Source: Acidimicrobiia bacterium (lineage in GTDB: Bacteria > Actinomycetota > Acidimicrobiia > IMCC26256 > JAMXLJ01). From it: 47,057 nt of DNA. The DNA is taken from the NCBI GenBank assembly GCA_024281095.1, contig JAMXLJ010000041.1, positions 1 to 47,057 on the forward strand, given 5' to 3'. The position numbers and the translations under genes were made by a program. The notes beneath the pieces were generated by a model. That model saw only the letters and a program-made list of their open reading frames with translations. It had not been told where the DNA came from and ran no database searches. This document shows positions 1 to 7,049 of the stretch, in pieces; position 1 is the stretch's first letter; each line of letters opens with the position of its first letter.

Positions 1-64
1 CGCGGCCCACCGGTCCTGTTCCGAGCGCCGTCGTGGCACTCAACTTCTCCACGACTCCGCCCAT
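1..64 (-). CDS. Possible 5' end of a gene running off the left edge
   Basis: An open frame starts with ATG at 64 on the minus strand and stays open for 21 codons to the window edge (begins MGGVVEKLSATTALG). A GAAGGGA sequence lies about 9 nt upstream and could serve as ribosome binding site. It lies on the same strand as the substrate-binding lipoprotein and 131 bp beyond its stop, so it could be the next gene of that transcript, for example a transporter component. The fragment is too short to recognise a family, and the open frame alone is weak evidence in such GC-rich DNA. Confidence 0.35.
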   Translation of the reverse strand, partial: MGGVVEKLSATTALGTGPVGR

Positions 65-195
65 GACGCGGTCCCTTCGCTGATGCGTGTGCGACTCGCA
101 TCGGCACCCGTCAGGGGGGTACTGAGCCAAACCCGGGGCCTCTGGCTAGACGGAATGTCACTTCATGGCGGGCGCGCTGTCCTCGTCCGGGCGGA

Positions 196-1542
196 CTATC
201 GCGGGAAGCCGGCCAGGCGCGTCGCATTCGCCGGTGAGCAATTGAACACGTCGGAATTGGGCTTCGTCACCCGTCGGTCGAGCATGAAGCCGGTCGGCGA
301 CGCCTGCACCATCGCGAAGCACTCGCCGGCGGGCGCGGTGGCGTCGCCGGGTTGCGACGGCGCATGCATTCCGCCGGCCGTCCAGCCGTGACGGGACCGA
401 GCCTGGTCGAGCAGACACGTACGGGTGAGCTGCGATCCACACTCCTTGACCGACTCGGCGAAGAGCAGCCAGGCCGACCACGCCTGCGCGCCGAGGGCCT
501 TGGGCTTCGCGCCCGCATACTTCGCGACCGCGTCGATGTACTGCTTCGTCGCCCGGTGGGTCGCTCCGAGCTCGAACGGCACGAAGGAATTCACGACGTA
601 CACCGTTGTCGACTGGAGCGCGGGGCCGGCGTTGGCGAGGAACGTCGGGTCGTACACGTTCGTGTTGAAGATCGCGTACTTCGGGTGGTAGTCGATGTCG
701 CTCAACGCCTTGAACAACGCCGCGATCATCTGCGCGCTGCTTTCCATCGTGAAGACCTGAACACCTTTGTTCTGAAGGTTCTGGGCGTAGGGTCGCCAGT
801 TGTCGACGACGAGAGGCAGTTCGTCGTAGTACGCGGTCGTGAGCCCCGCGGCTTCGGCTGCCGCGCGGTCTTTGATCCCCTGTTCCTGCACGGACTGGAA
901 CTGCAGGCTCAGCATCCCGTAGTGGCGGGCCGCTTCGGGATCGACGTCTCGCAGATTCCTGTACGGACCGAACAAGCCACTCGCATAGTCGACGTTCGGG
1001 AGCGGCTCCACCGAAAGCGGCGCGGTGCTCGCCTCCTTCGACACGTCGTACGCGGGGATCTCGGGAAGCTTGCACTTCAATCGCTGCGCGACACCGGTCG
1101 CGTCGAGCGCCTCGCCGTTGCCCACCAGCGCGAAGTCTGTTTGACATGCGTCGATCATCCGCGGTGCAACCTCGGTGAGCTTCGCGTCCCACTTGTGCAG
1201 GACCAGTTTGCGTCCGAGGATTCCGCCGGCCGCGTTGCACCAGCCGGTGAACGCGTCGGCGCTGTCGAACAGCTCCTGGTCGAGGCCGGGCTGCACACTC
1301 GAGCCGGGGTCGGCCATCGTGCCGACCGTGATCGACGTGTCGGTGACACCCTGGTCGGTCGTGCCCTTGGCGGCACCCGGCCCGCACACCGCCTTGAGGC
1401 TGCCGAAGTCGCCCGAGACCGCGGCGCCGGCCGATGCCGGCGAGCCCGACGTCGGCGAGCTCTGACGGTTCCCCGAACGGCTGCACGCGGCCGCGACGAG
1501 CACGACGATCACCAGTGCCAGCGCGCGCGTCCGTATCCTCAC
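196..1542 (-). CDS. ABC-type substrate-binding lipoprotein (branched-chain amino acid/amide-type, periplasmic-binding fold I)
   Basis: Predicted exported solute-binding lipoprotein of 448 aa that would capture a small polar ligand for an ABC importer. The N-terminus has basic residues, a hydrophobic stretch (LALVIVVLV) and a VAAAC lipobox with Cys20 as the lipidation site, followed by a Ser/Gly/Pro-rich linker. The body has the ITVGTMAD and ...GGILGRKL pattern typical of LivJ/amide-type binding proteins, and later YYDELPLVVDNW and paired Cys residues. I chose GTG at 1542 because it follows a GGGGGG run by 4 nt and places the signal peptide at the terminus; ATG at 1572 would add ten residues without a ribosome binding site. 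No permease or ATPase gene is visible, unless the frame at 1-64 begins one. It is divergent from the GH38 gene. The ligand is unknown. Confidence 0.85.
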   Translation of the reverse strand: MRIRTRALALVIVVLVAAACSRSGNRQSSPTSGSPASAGAAVSGDFGSLKAVCGPGAAKGTTDQGVTDTSITVGTMADPGSSVQPGLDQELFDSADAFTGWCNAAGGILGRKLVLHKWDAKLTEVAPRMIDACQTDFALVGNGEALDATGVAQRLKCKLPEIPAYDVSKEASTAPLSVEPLPNVDYASGLFGPYRNLRDVDPEAARHYGMLSLQFQSVQEQGIKDRAAAEAAGLTTAYYDELPLVVDNWRPYAQNLQNKGVQVFTMESSAQMIAALFKALSDIDYHPKYAIFNTNVYDPTFLANAGPALQSTTVYVVNSFVPFELGATHRATKQYIDAVAKYAGAKPKALGAQAWSAWLLFAESVKECGSQLTRTCLLDQARSRHGWTAGGMHAPSQPGDATAPAGECFAMVQASPTGFMLDRRVTKPNSDVFNCSPANATRLAGFPR

Positions 1543-1585
1543 GATTCCCCCCGGCGTCGTTGTACCCCCCATGGCATCCAGTCGG

Positions 1586-1617
1586 GACGATTTTCATCTC
1601 ACACGCGTGAAATCGTC
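1586..1617. promoter_or_regulatory. Imperfect inverted repeat in the divergent lipoprotein/GH38 promoter region
   Basis: GACGATTT-T-CA (1586-1596) is complementary to TGAAATCGTC (1608-1617): 10 pairs with one bulged T and an 11-nt spacer. The site is AT-rich compared with its surroundings and sits between two divergent genes, 44 bp from the lipoprotein start and 49 bp from the mannosidase start. It is a candidate operator for a regulator shared by both genes. No regulator gene lies next to it. Confidence 0.45.
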
Positions 1618-1666
1618 GCAACTCGCGGGGTGCGGTGCCCGCCCGTCGACACCTAGTGTCCGTCGG

Positions 1667-4600
1667 GTGCGGGAGGAGGACGCCGTCGTCGACGGCCGCA
1701 TCCGGCGGGTGCTGTTCGAGTTCGTCCGACCCGCGCTCCGCGGACCGGTGCACCCCCTTTCCGAGATCGCCGCGTTCCACGTGCACGGCGAGCCGGTGGA
1801 GCCCTCGGTCGCGCTCGCGGCCGCGTACGAACCCTTCCGGGTCGGCGACGCGTTCGGCGCCGCGTGGGACACGACCTGGTTCCGGCTGCGCGGCACGGTG
1901 CCGGTGGAGTGGCGCGACACCGAGGTGGCCCTCGCGTTCGAGATCGGCAACGCAGGGAACACCGGCTTCGGCGCCGAGGCGCTCGTGTGGCGCGACGGGC
2001 GGCCGGTGCAAGGACTGTCGCCGAACCATCGGGAGCACGTGATCGCGCCGAAAGCGCGCGGTGGCGAGCCGGTCGAGCTGTTCGTCGAGGCGGCGGCCAA
2101 CCCGCCGTCACCGTTCGGCGCGAACCCGTGGCCGCTGCTGATGCCAGACCCCGGCGGCGCGCCGATGTTCACGCTGGCGCGGGCCGAGCTCGCGGTACGC
2201 GACCGAGACTTCGCGGGGTTCTGGCACGACTTCCGGGTACTGGTCGAACTGCTCGGCGAGCTGCCTCCGGGCGACCCGCACGCGCAGCGCCTCCGCGCCG
2301 CCTTGTCCCGCGCGTGCGATGCGCTCGATCTCGAAGACGTCAGGGGCACGCACCACCGGGCTCGCCCGATCCTCGCCGAGGAGCTCGCGCAGCGGGCCGC
2401 GCCGGGTGTGCACCACACGAGCATCGCCGGCCACGCGCACCTCGACAGCGCGTGGTTGTGGCCGCTTCGGGAGACCGTACGCAAGTGCGCGCGCACGTTC
2501 AGCACCGCGCTCGCCTTGATGGACGAGTACCCGGAGTACCGGTTCGTGGTCTCGCAGGCGCAGCACCTCGCGTGGATGCGCGACCGCTATCCCGACCTCT
2601 GGGACCGGATGAAGGAGAAGATCGCGGAGGGCAGGCTCGAGCCGGTCGGCAGCATGTGGGTCGAAGCGGACTGCAACATCCCGTCGGGTGAGTCGCTCGT
2701 GCGCCAGATCGTGCACGGCAAACGCTTCTACCGCGAGGAGCTCGGCATCGACACGGAGGATGTCTGGCTCCCCGACGTGTTCGGGTACTCCGCAGCGCTC
2801 CCCCAGATCATGTGCCGCGCCGGCGTTCGCTTCTTCCTCACCCAGAAGCTCTCGTGGAACCAGTACAACGTGCTGCCCCATCACACCTTCCTGTGGGAAG
2901 GGATCGACGGGTCACGCGTGCTCACCCACTTCCCGCCGTCAGACACCTACGGCGGGCAGATGAGCGCGCGCGAGCTGCGCTTCGGCGTGTCCAACTTCAA
3001 GGACCACGATCGTGCGACGCGCTCGCTCTATCTCTTCGGCTGGGGCGACGGCGGAGGCGGCCCGACCGCGTCGATGCTCGAGTCGGCCCGCCGCTTCGCC
3101 GACCTCGACGGACTCCCTCGTCTCACGATGGAAGGGGCACGGGCGTTCTTCACCGCGGCGGAAGCCGACGTGCGCGACCCGGCGGTCTGGGTCGGCGAGC
3201 TCTATCTCGAGCTCCACCGCGGCACGTACACCAGCCAGGCCGCGGTCAAGCGCGGCAACCGTCGCGGCGAGCTCGCGCTGCGCGACGCCGAGCTGTGGGG
3301 CGCGCTCTCCCCCGCCGGCTACGAGCCGGCCGAGATGGATCAGGCCTGGAAACGCCTGCTGCTGCAGCAGTTCCACGACATCATCCCCGGGTCGGGCATC
3401 CACTGGGTGTACGAGGATTCGGCGCGCGCCCATGCAGAGGTCGCGCGCACCACGGCGAGCATTGTGGAGCGCGCCGCCGGCGAAATCGCACGCGACGTCG
3501 ACACTGACGGCTGCCGGCGTCCTGTCGTCGTCTTCAATTCGTTGTCACACGAACGAGTGGGCATCGTCACCGTCGACGCGCCGGCAGACGTCACGGCGGC
3601 CGCGGCACCGGACGGCTCACGTTCACCCGTGCAGCGCACCACCGACGGACGGGCGATGTTCGCGGCGCGTGTGCCCCCGTGCGGCTTTGCTGCGTACGAC
3701 CTCGTCGACGGCGGCGCGCCGGCCCACGACGACGAGCTGCGAGTCGACGACCGGCACCTCGTCAATGCACGGCTGCACGTGGAGCTCGACGACCACGGCC
3801 GCATCACGTCGCTGTTCGACCGGGAAGCCGATCGCGAGGTCCTGTGCGGCCCCGGCAACGTCTTCCAGCTGCATCCCGACTACCCGAACTTCTACGACGC
3901 CTGGGACGTCGACCGGTTCTACCTGAACCAGGTGGAGGACCTCACCGAGGTGGAGTCGGTCAGGGTGGTCGAAGACGGGCCGGTGCGCGTCGCGTTGCAG
4001 GTGGCGCGGTCGTTCGGTCGTTCGCGGATCGTCCAGACCATCTCACTCGCGGCCAACGAGCGGACGGTGCAGTTCGACACCGAAGTCGACTGGAACGAGA
4101 CGAACAAGTTCCTGAAGGTCGCGTTCCCGGTCGCCGTACGATCACCGCGCGCCACGTACGAGATCCAGTTCGGCCATGTCGAGCGGCCGACGCACGCCAA
4201 CACGAGCTGGGACGTCGCCCGCTTCGAGGTGTGCGCGCACAAGTGGGCCGATCTGTCCGAGCCCGGATACGGCGTCGCGTTGCTCAACGACTGCAAGTAC
4301 GGATACGACATCCGCGGCAACGTGATGCGCCTGTCGCTGCTGCGCGCACCCACGTGGCCTGATCCGGTCGCCGACCGCGGCCATCACCGCTTCACGTACC
4401 AACTGCTGCCCCACGCGGGCGACCTGCGCGAAGCCGGTGTGGTCGACGCGGGCTACGACCTGAACGTCGCGTTGCACCCCGTGCCCGTCGGTGCCGGACC
4501 CGGCCCGCGCCCCCGCTCGGCCGCGCTGCTGTCCGTCGACGCGCCGAACGTCGTCGTCGAGGCGGTCAAGCAGGGCGACGACGAGAGCGAGCCCGGTGCG

Positions 4601-4804
4601 TTGGTGGTGCGCCTCTACGAAGCATGGGGTCGCCGGAGCCGGGTCACGGTGCGCGCACCCTGGCCGCTTGCGGCCGCGGCGCTCACCGACCTGCTCGAAC
4701 GCGAAGAGGCCGCCCTCCCCGTCGACGACGATCGCGTGGAGATGCACGTGACGCCGTTCGAGATCGTCACGCTGCTCCTGCGGCCGCGGCACGGCGCCTC
4801 GTAG
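1667..4804 (+). CDS. Alpha-mannosidase, glycoside hydrolase family 38
   Basis: Retaining, metal-dependent alpha-mannosidase of about 1045 aa, the usual length for bacterial GH38. The N-terminal beta domain (about 20-230) is followed by the catalytic barrel with the zinc motif HAHLDSAWLWP near residue 255, the nucleophile motif LPDVFGYS with Asp near 369, and QQFHDIIPGSG near 565. A C-terminal beta-sandwich has DREADREVL and HPDYPNFYDAWD. No signal peptide is visible, so it probably acts in the cytoplasm on imported mannosyl oligosaccharides. The frame is open back to ATG 1571, but that start would place 32 unusual residues before the family's N-terminal pattern and would overlap the divergent promoter; GTG 1667 is preferred, with GTG 1709 also possible. 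The neighbouring binding lipoprotein could supply substrate, which is inference. Confidence 0.93.
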   Translation: MREEDAVVDGRIRRVLFEFVRPALRGPVHPLSEIAAFHVHGEPVEPSVALAAAYEPFRVGDAFGAAWDTTWFRLRGTVPVEWRDTEVALAFEIGNAGNTGFGAEALVWRDGRPVQGLSPNHREHVIAPKARGGEPVELFVEAAANPPSPFGANPWPLLMPDPGGAPMFTLARAELAVRDRDFAGFWHDFRVLVELLGELPPGDPHAQRLRAALSRACDALDLEDVRGTHHRARPILAEELAQRAAPGVHHTSIAGHAHLDSAWLWPLRETVRKCARTFSTALALMDEYPEYRFVVSQAQHLAWMRDRYPDLWDRMKEKIAEGRLEPVGSMWVEADCNIPSGESLVRQIVHGKRFYREELGIDTEDVWLPDVFGYSAALPQIMCRAGVRFFLTQKLSWNQYNVLPHHTFLWEGIDGSRVLTHFPPSDTYGGQMSARELRFGVSNFKDHDRATRSLYLFGWGDGGGGPTASMLESARRFADLDGLPRLTMEGARAFFTAAEADVRDPAVWVGELYLELHRGTYTSQAAVKRGNRRGELALRDAELWGALSPAGYEPAEMDQAWKRLLLQQFHDIIPGSGIHWVYEDSARAHAEVARTTASIVERAAGEIARDVDTDGCRRPVVVFNSLSHERVGIVTVDAPADVTAAAAPDGSRSPVQRTTDGRAMFAARVPPCGFAAYDLVDGGAPAHDDELRVDDRHLVNARLHVELDDHGRITSLFDREADREVLCGPGNVFQLHPDYPNFYDAWDVDRFYLNQVEDLTEVESVRVVEDGPVRVALQVARSFGRSRIVQTISLAANERTVQFDTEVDWNETNKFLKVAFPVAVRSPRATYEIQFGHVERPTHANTSWDVARFEVCAHKWADLSEPGYGVALLNDCKYGYDIRGNVMRLSLLRAPTWPDPVADRGHHRFTYQLLPHAGDLREAGVVDAGYDLNVALHPVPVGAGPGPRPRSAALLSVDAPNVVVEAVKQGDDESEPGALVVRLYEAWGRRSRVTVRAPWPLAAAALTDLLEREEAALPVDDDRVEMHVTPFEIVTLLLRPRHGAS

Positions 4805-4856
4805 TCGCGCGAGAGTGAGCGACTGCAATCGAGGGCTCGTCACGAACGGGGGGAAC

Positions 4857-5636
4857 ATGGGGTCAAGGGTCCGACTCGACGTCGACGGACCGGTCGCCAC
4901 GATCACGAACGACAACCCCGACAAGCACAACGCCTTCGACGACGAGATGGACGTCGAGCTGTTCGAGATCCTCGCGGAGCTCGCGCTGCGCCGCGACATC
5001 CGCGCGGTGATCTGGCGCGGTGAGGGCAAGTCGTTCTCGTCCGGACGCGACGTCGGCTCGATCGGGAACCTGAAGGTCGACCTGTCGCATCACGAGCTCA
5101 TGCGGCGCGGTCATCGCGGCATCCAGAAGATCTGGGAGATCGACGCGCCCGTCATCGTCGCCTGCAAGGGCTGGGTCATGGGCGGCTCGTTCCAGCGCGC
5201 GTTGCTCTGCGACATCCGCGTCGCCGCCGACGACGCGCGGTTCCGCCTGCCCGAGGTGACCTACGGCGTCATCCCCGACACCGGCGGCGTCGCCGTGCTC
5301 TACGAGATGGCCGGGCACGGCGTCGTGAGCGACATGGTGCTCACCGGGCGCATCCTCCCGGCGGCCGAGGCCCTCGCCCTCGGGATCGTCAGCCGGGTCG
5401 TGCCGGCCGCCGACCTCGACGGTGTGGTGCGCGAGATGGCTGAGCAGATCGCGGCGGCCCCGGCCGTCACGGTGAAGATGGCACGCGAGGTGATCCGCCA
5501 CCTGGCCGTCCCGCAGATCCGAGCCTCGATGGCCGACGAGATGATCTACCAGACGTTCATCAACAAGAGCGACGACTTTGCCGAGCTGCGCGCCGCACGG
5601 GCCGAGGACCGCGCGCCGCGTTTCACCGGCAGCTGA
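4857..5636 (+). CDS. Enoyl-CoA hydratase/isomerase (crotonase) family protein
   Basis: Crotonase-fold protein of 259 aa acting on CoA thioesters. The oxyanion-hole segments are GKSFSSGRDV and WVMGGSFQRALLCD, and the second acid region is RLPEVTYGVIPDTGG. Compared with rat enoyl-CoA hydratase (Glu144 and Glu164), the first catalytic Glu is replaced by Gln113, while the second is kept as Glu133 with the same 20-residue spacing. Classical hydratase activity is therefore uncertain; isomerase or another crotonase reaction is possible. ATG 4857 is chosen because a GGGGGGAAC ribosome binding site precedes it directly; GTG 4815 is less likely. It lies 17 bp before the dienoyl-CoA-reductase-type SDR, consistent with a joint role in unsaturated acyl-CoA breakdown. 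Confidence 0.9.
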   Translation: MGSRVRLDVDGPVATITNDNPDKHNAFDDEMDVELFEILAELALRRDIRAVIWRGEGKSFSSGRDVGSIGNLKVDLSHHELMRRGHRGIQKIWEIDAPVIVACKGWVMGGSFQRALLCDIRVAADDARFRLPEVTYGVIPDTGGVAVLYEMAGHGVVSDMVLTGRILPAAEALALGIVSRVVPAADLDGVVREMAEQIAAAPAVTVKMAREVIRHLAVPQIRASMADEMIYQTFINKSDDFAELRAARAEDRAPRFTGS

Positions 5637-5653
5637 CCAAGAGGAGGAACGGC

Positions 5654-6538
5654 GTGAGCGACCTCATCGGTTTGCCCGCACCGCCGCCTGCGGGCGACAC
5701 CGCGCTGAAGCCGGGCACGTTCGACGACGTCGCCGTGTTCGTCACAGGGGGTGGAACGGGCCTCGGCAAGGCGATCGCATCGGAGTTCGCCCGCCTCGGC
5801 GCGTCGATCGTGATTGCGAGCCGCAAGGACGATCATCTGGACGCGGGGCGCGAGACGATCGCGGCGCTCGGAGCGCCGGTACGCGTGGTCCGCTGCGACA
5901 TCCGCGAGCCCGAGGACATCGCACGCGCCTTCGACGAGGCCACCGACGCGTTCGCGCTGCCGGGCGTGCTCGTGAACAACGCGGCCGCGAACTTCCCCGT
6001 CCCGGCCGAGGACATGTCGCCGAACGCGTGGCGCACCGTCGTCGACATCACGCTCAACGGCACGTTCTTCTGCGCGCGTGAGTTCGCCCGCCGGCATATC
6101 GTCGCCGGCACACCGGGATCGATCATCAACGTCGGCGCGACGTACGCGTGGACCGGAGGACCGGGCTTCGCCCACTCGGCCGCGGCGAAGGCCGGGGTCA
6201 AGAACCTCACGGAATCGCTCGCGGTGGAATGGGGCCCGTACGGCATCCAGGTGAACGGGCTCGTCCCGGGGCTGTTCCCCCACGAGGACATGACGAGCGA
6301 CATCCGCGGCAACCTCGACCGCACGAGCGACAAGGACGTGTGCCAGCCCGCGATGCGGGTGGGCCAGCGCCAGGAGCTCGGCTGGGCGGCGACGTTCCTG
6401 GCGTCGCCCTACGGGCGGTTCATCTCCGGCCACACGCTCGTGGTCGACGGCGCGAACTGGCAACGCCGCAGCCTCACCAACCCGCCCGTCGTGACGGTTC
6501 GGGAGCAGATGGGCCGGGGGCCGTTCCAACCCGGCTGA
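5654..6538 (+). CDS. SDR-family oxidoreductase of the 2,4-dienoyl-CoA reductase type
   Basis: NAD(P)-dependent short-chain dehydrogenase of 294 aa. The cofactor motif TGGGTGLG is at 31-38 and NNAAAN at 108-113. The classical YxxxK is absent at the expected place; instead Tyr164 (TYAWTG), Ser175 and Lys179 (HSAAAK) reproduce the Tyr199/Ser210/Lys214 spacing of mitochondrial 2,4-dienoyl-CoA reductase, and AVEWGPYGIQVN follows. It probably reduces 2,4-dienoyl-CoA or a similar unsaturated CoA ester, alongside the preceding crotonase. GTG 5654 has a strong AGGAGG ribosome binding site. Substrate assignment is inferred from active-site geometry. Confidence 0.88.
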   Translation: MSDLIGLPAPPPAGDTALKPGTFDDVAVFVTGGGTGLGKAIASEFARLGASIVIASRKDDHLDAGRETIAALGAPVRVVRCDIREPEDIARAFDEATDAFALPGVLVNNAAANFPVPAEDMSPNAWRTVVDITLNGTFFCAREFARRHIVAGTPGSIINVGATYAWTGGPGFAHSAAAKAGVKNLTESLAVEWGPYGIQVNGLVPGLFPHEDMTSDIRGNLDRTSDKDVCQPAMRVGQRQELGWAATFLASPYGRFISGHTLVVDGANWQRRSLTNPPVVTVREQMGRGPFQPG

Positions 6539-6561
6539 GATAGCTCTGTCACCGAGCTATC
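6539..6561. promoter_or_regulatory. Perfect 8-7-8 inverted repeat overlapping a -10-like element, candidate MarR operator
   Basis: GATAGCTC (6539-6546) and GAGCTATC (6554-6561) form a perfect inverted repeat with spacer TGTCACC. The right arm contains TATCCT (6558-6563), which fits a -10 element 6 nt before the MarR start codon at 6570, so the transcript may be leaderless. Its size and position suit autorepression by the adjacent MarR protein. There is no T-tract, so a terminator for the preceding operon is less likely. Confidence 0.6.
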
Positions 6562-6569
6562 CTCGGTCG

Positions 6570-7049
6570 ATGCTCACCCGCTCCCCCGAGGGTCCCGAGG
6601 CCGCTCCCGCGTCCGCTGCCGCACTCTTCCGGGTCGTCAGCGACCTGAGGCGGGTGCTGCGGCGCCGGATCCTTCGCGGGCTGCCCGTGACCCCGCTGTC
6701 GCCGAGCCAGGCCGAGCTCCTGCATCTCGTCGCCGGCGAGCCGGGCATCGGCGTGCGCGAGGCGGCCGAGATCCTGCGCCTGGCACCGAACACCGTCAGC
6801 ACGCTCGTCGGCAATCTCACGGACGCCGGCCTCCTCGCACGCGAGCGGGACCCCGATGACGCGCGCGCGGTCTGTCTCCATGTCACGAGCAAGGCGCACC
6901 GGCGCATCGCGGCCTTCCAGGACTCGAGCGCGCGGGTGCTCGACGCGGCCCTGTCCGAGCTCCACCCCGACGAGCGCAGGCGCATCATCGCGGCGCTTCC
7001 CGCGCTCGAACGCCTCGGCGCCGTGCTCGAGGAGAGTCCGCGTCCATGA
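6570..7049 (+). CDS. MarR-family transcriptional regulator
   Basis: Winged-helix regulator of 159 aa. The recognition region is GVREAAEILRLAPNTVSTLV, followed by the wing with DPDDARAVCLHVTSKA, the typical MarR D-x-R wing motif. Flanking N- and C-terminal helices would form the dimer. Its stop overlaps the start of the exporter gene (ATGA at 7046-7049), the common arrangement of MarR repressors that control a cotranscribed efflux pump. A perfect inverted repeat lies directly upstream and may be its operator. The inducing ligand is unknown; a substrate or intermediate of nearby catabolic genes is a reasonable guess. Confidence 0.9.
   Translation: MLTRSPEGPEAAPASAAALFRVVSDLRRVLRRRILRGLPVTPLSPSQAELLHLVAGEPGIGVREAAEILRLAPNTVSTLVGNLTDAGLLARERDPDDARAVCLHVTSKAHRRIAAFQDSSARVLDAALSELHPDERRRIIAALPALERLGAVLEESPRP

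Noticed and set aside
83-391. 102-codon plus-strand frame at the left edge
   Set aside because: It is antisense to the lipoprotein end, with no ribosome binding site and no family pattern.
352-1656. 434-codon plus-strand frame opposite the lipoprotein gene
   Set aside because: It is antisense to a clear lipoprotein and has no recognisable motif.
1571-1666. Longer N-terminus for the alpha-mannosidase (ATG 1571)
   Set aside because: The added residues do not look like the GH38 N-terminus, and they cover the divergent promoter and its inverted repeat.
158-2038. 626-codon minus-strand frame over the lipoprotein and mannosidase start
   Set aside because: It is a frame-shifted shadow of the lipoprotein with no signal peptide or domain pattern.
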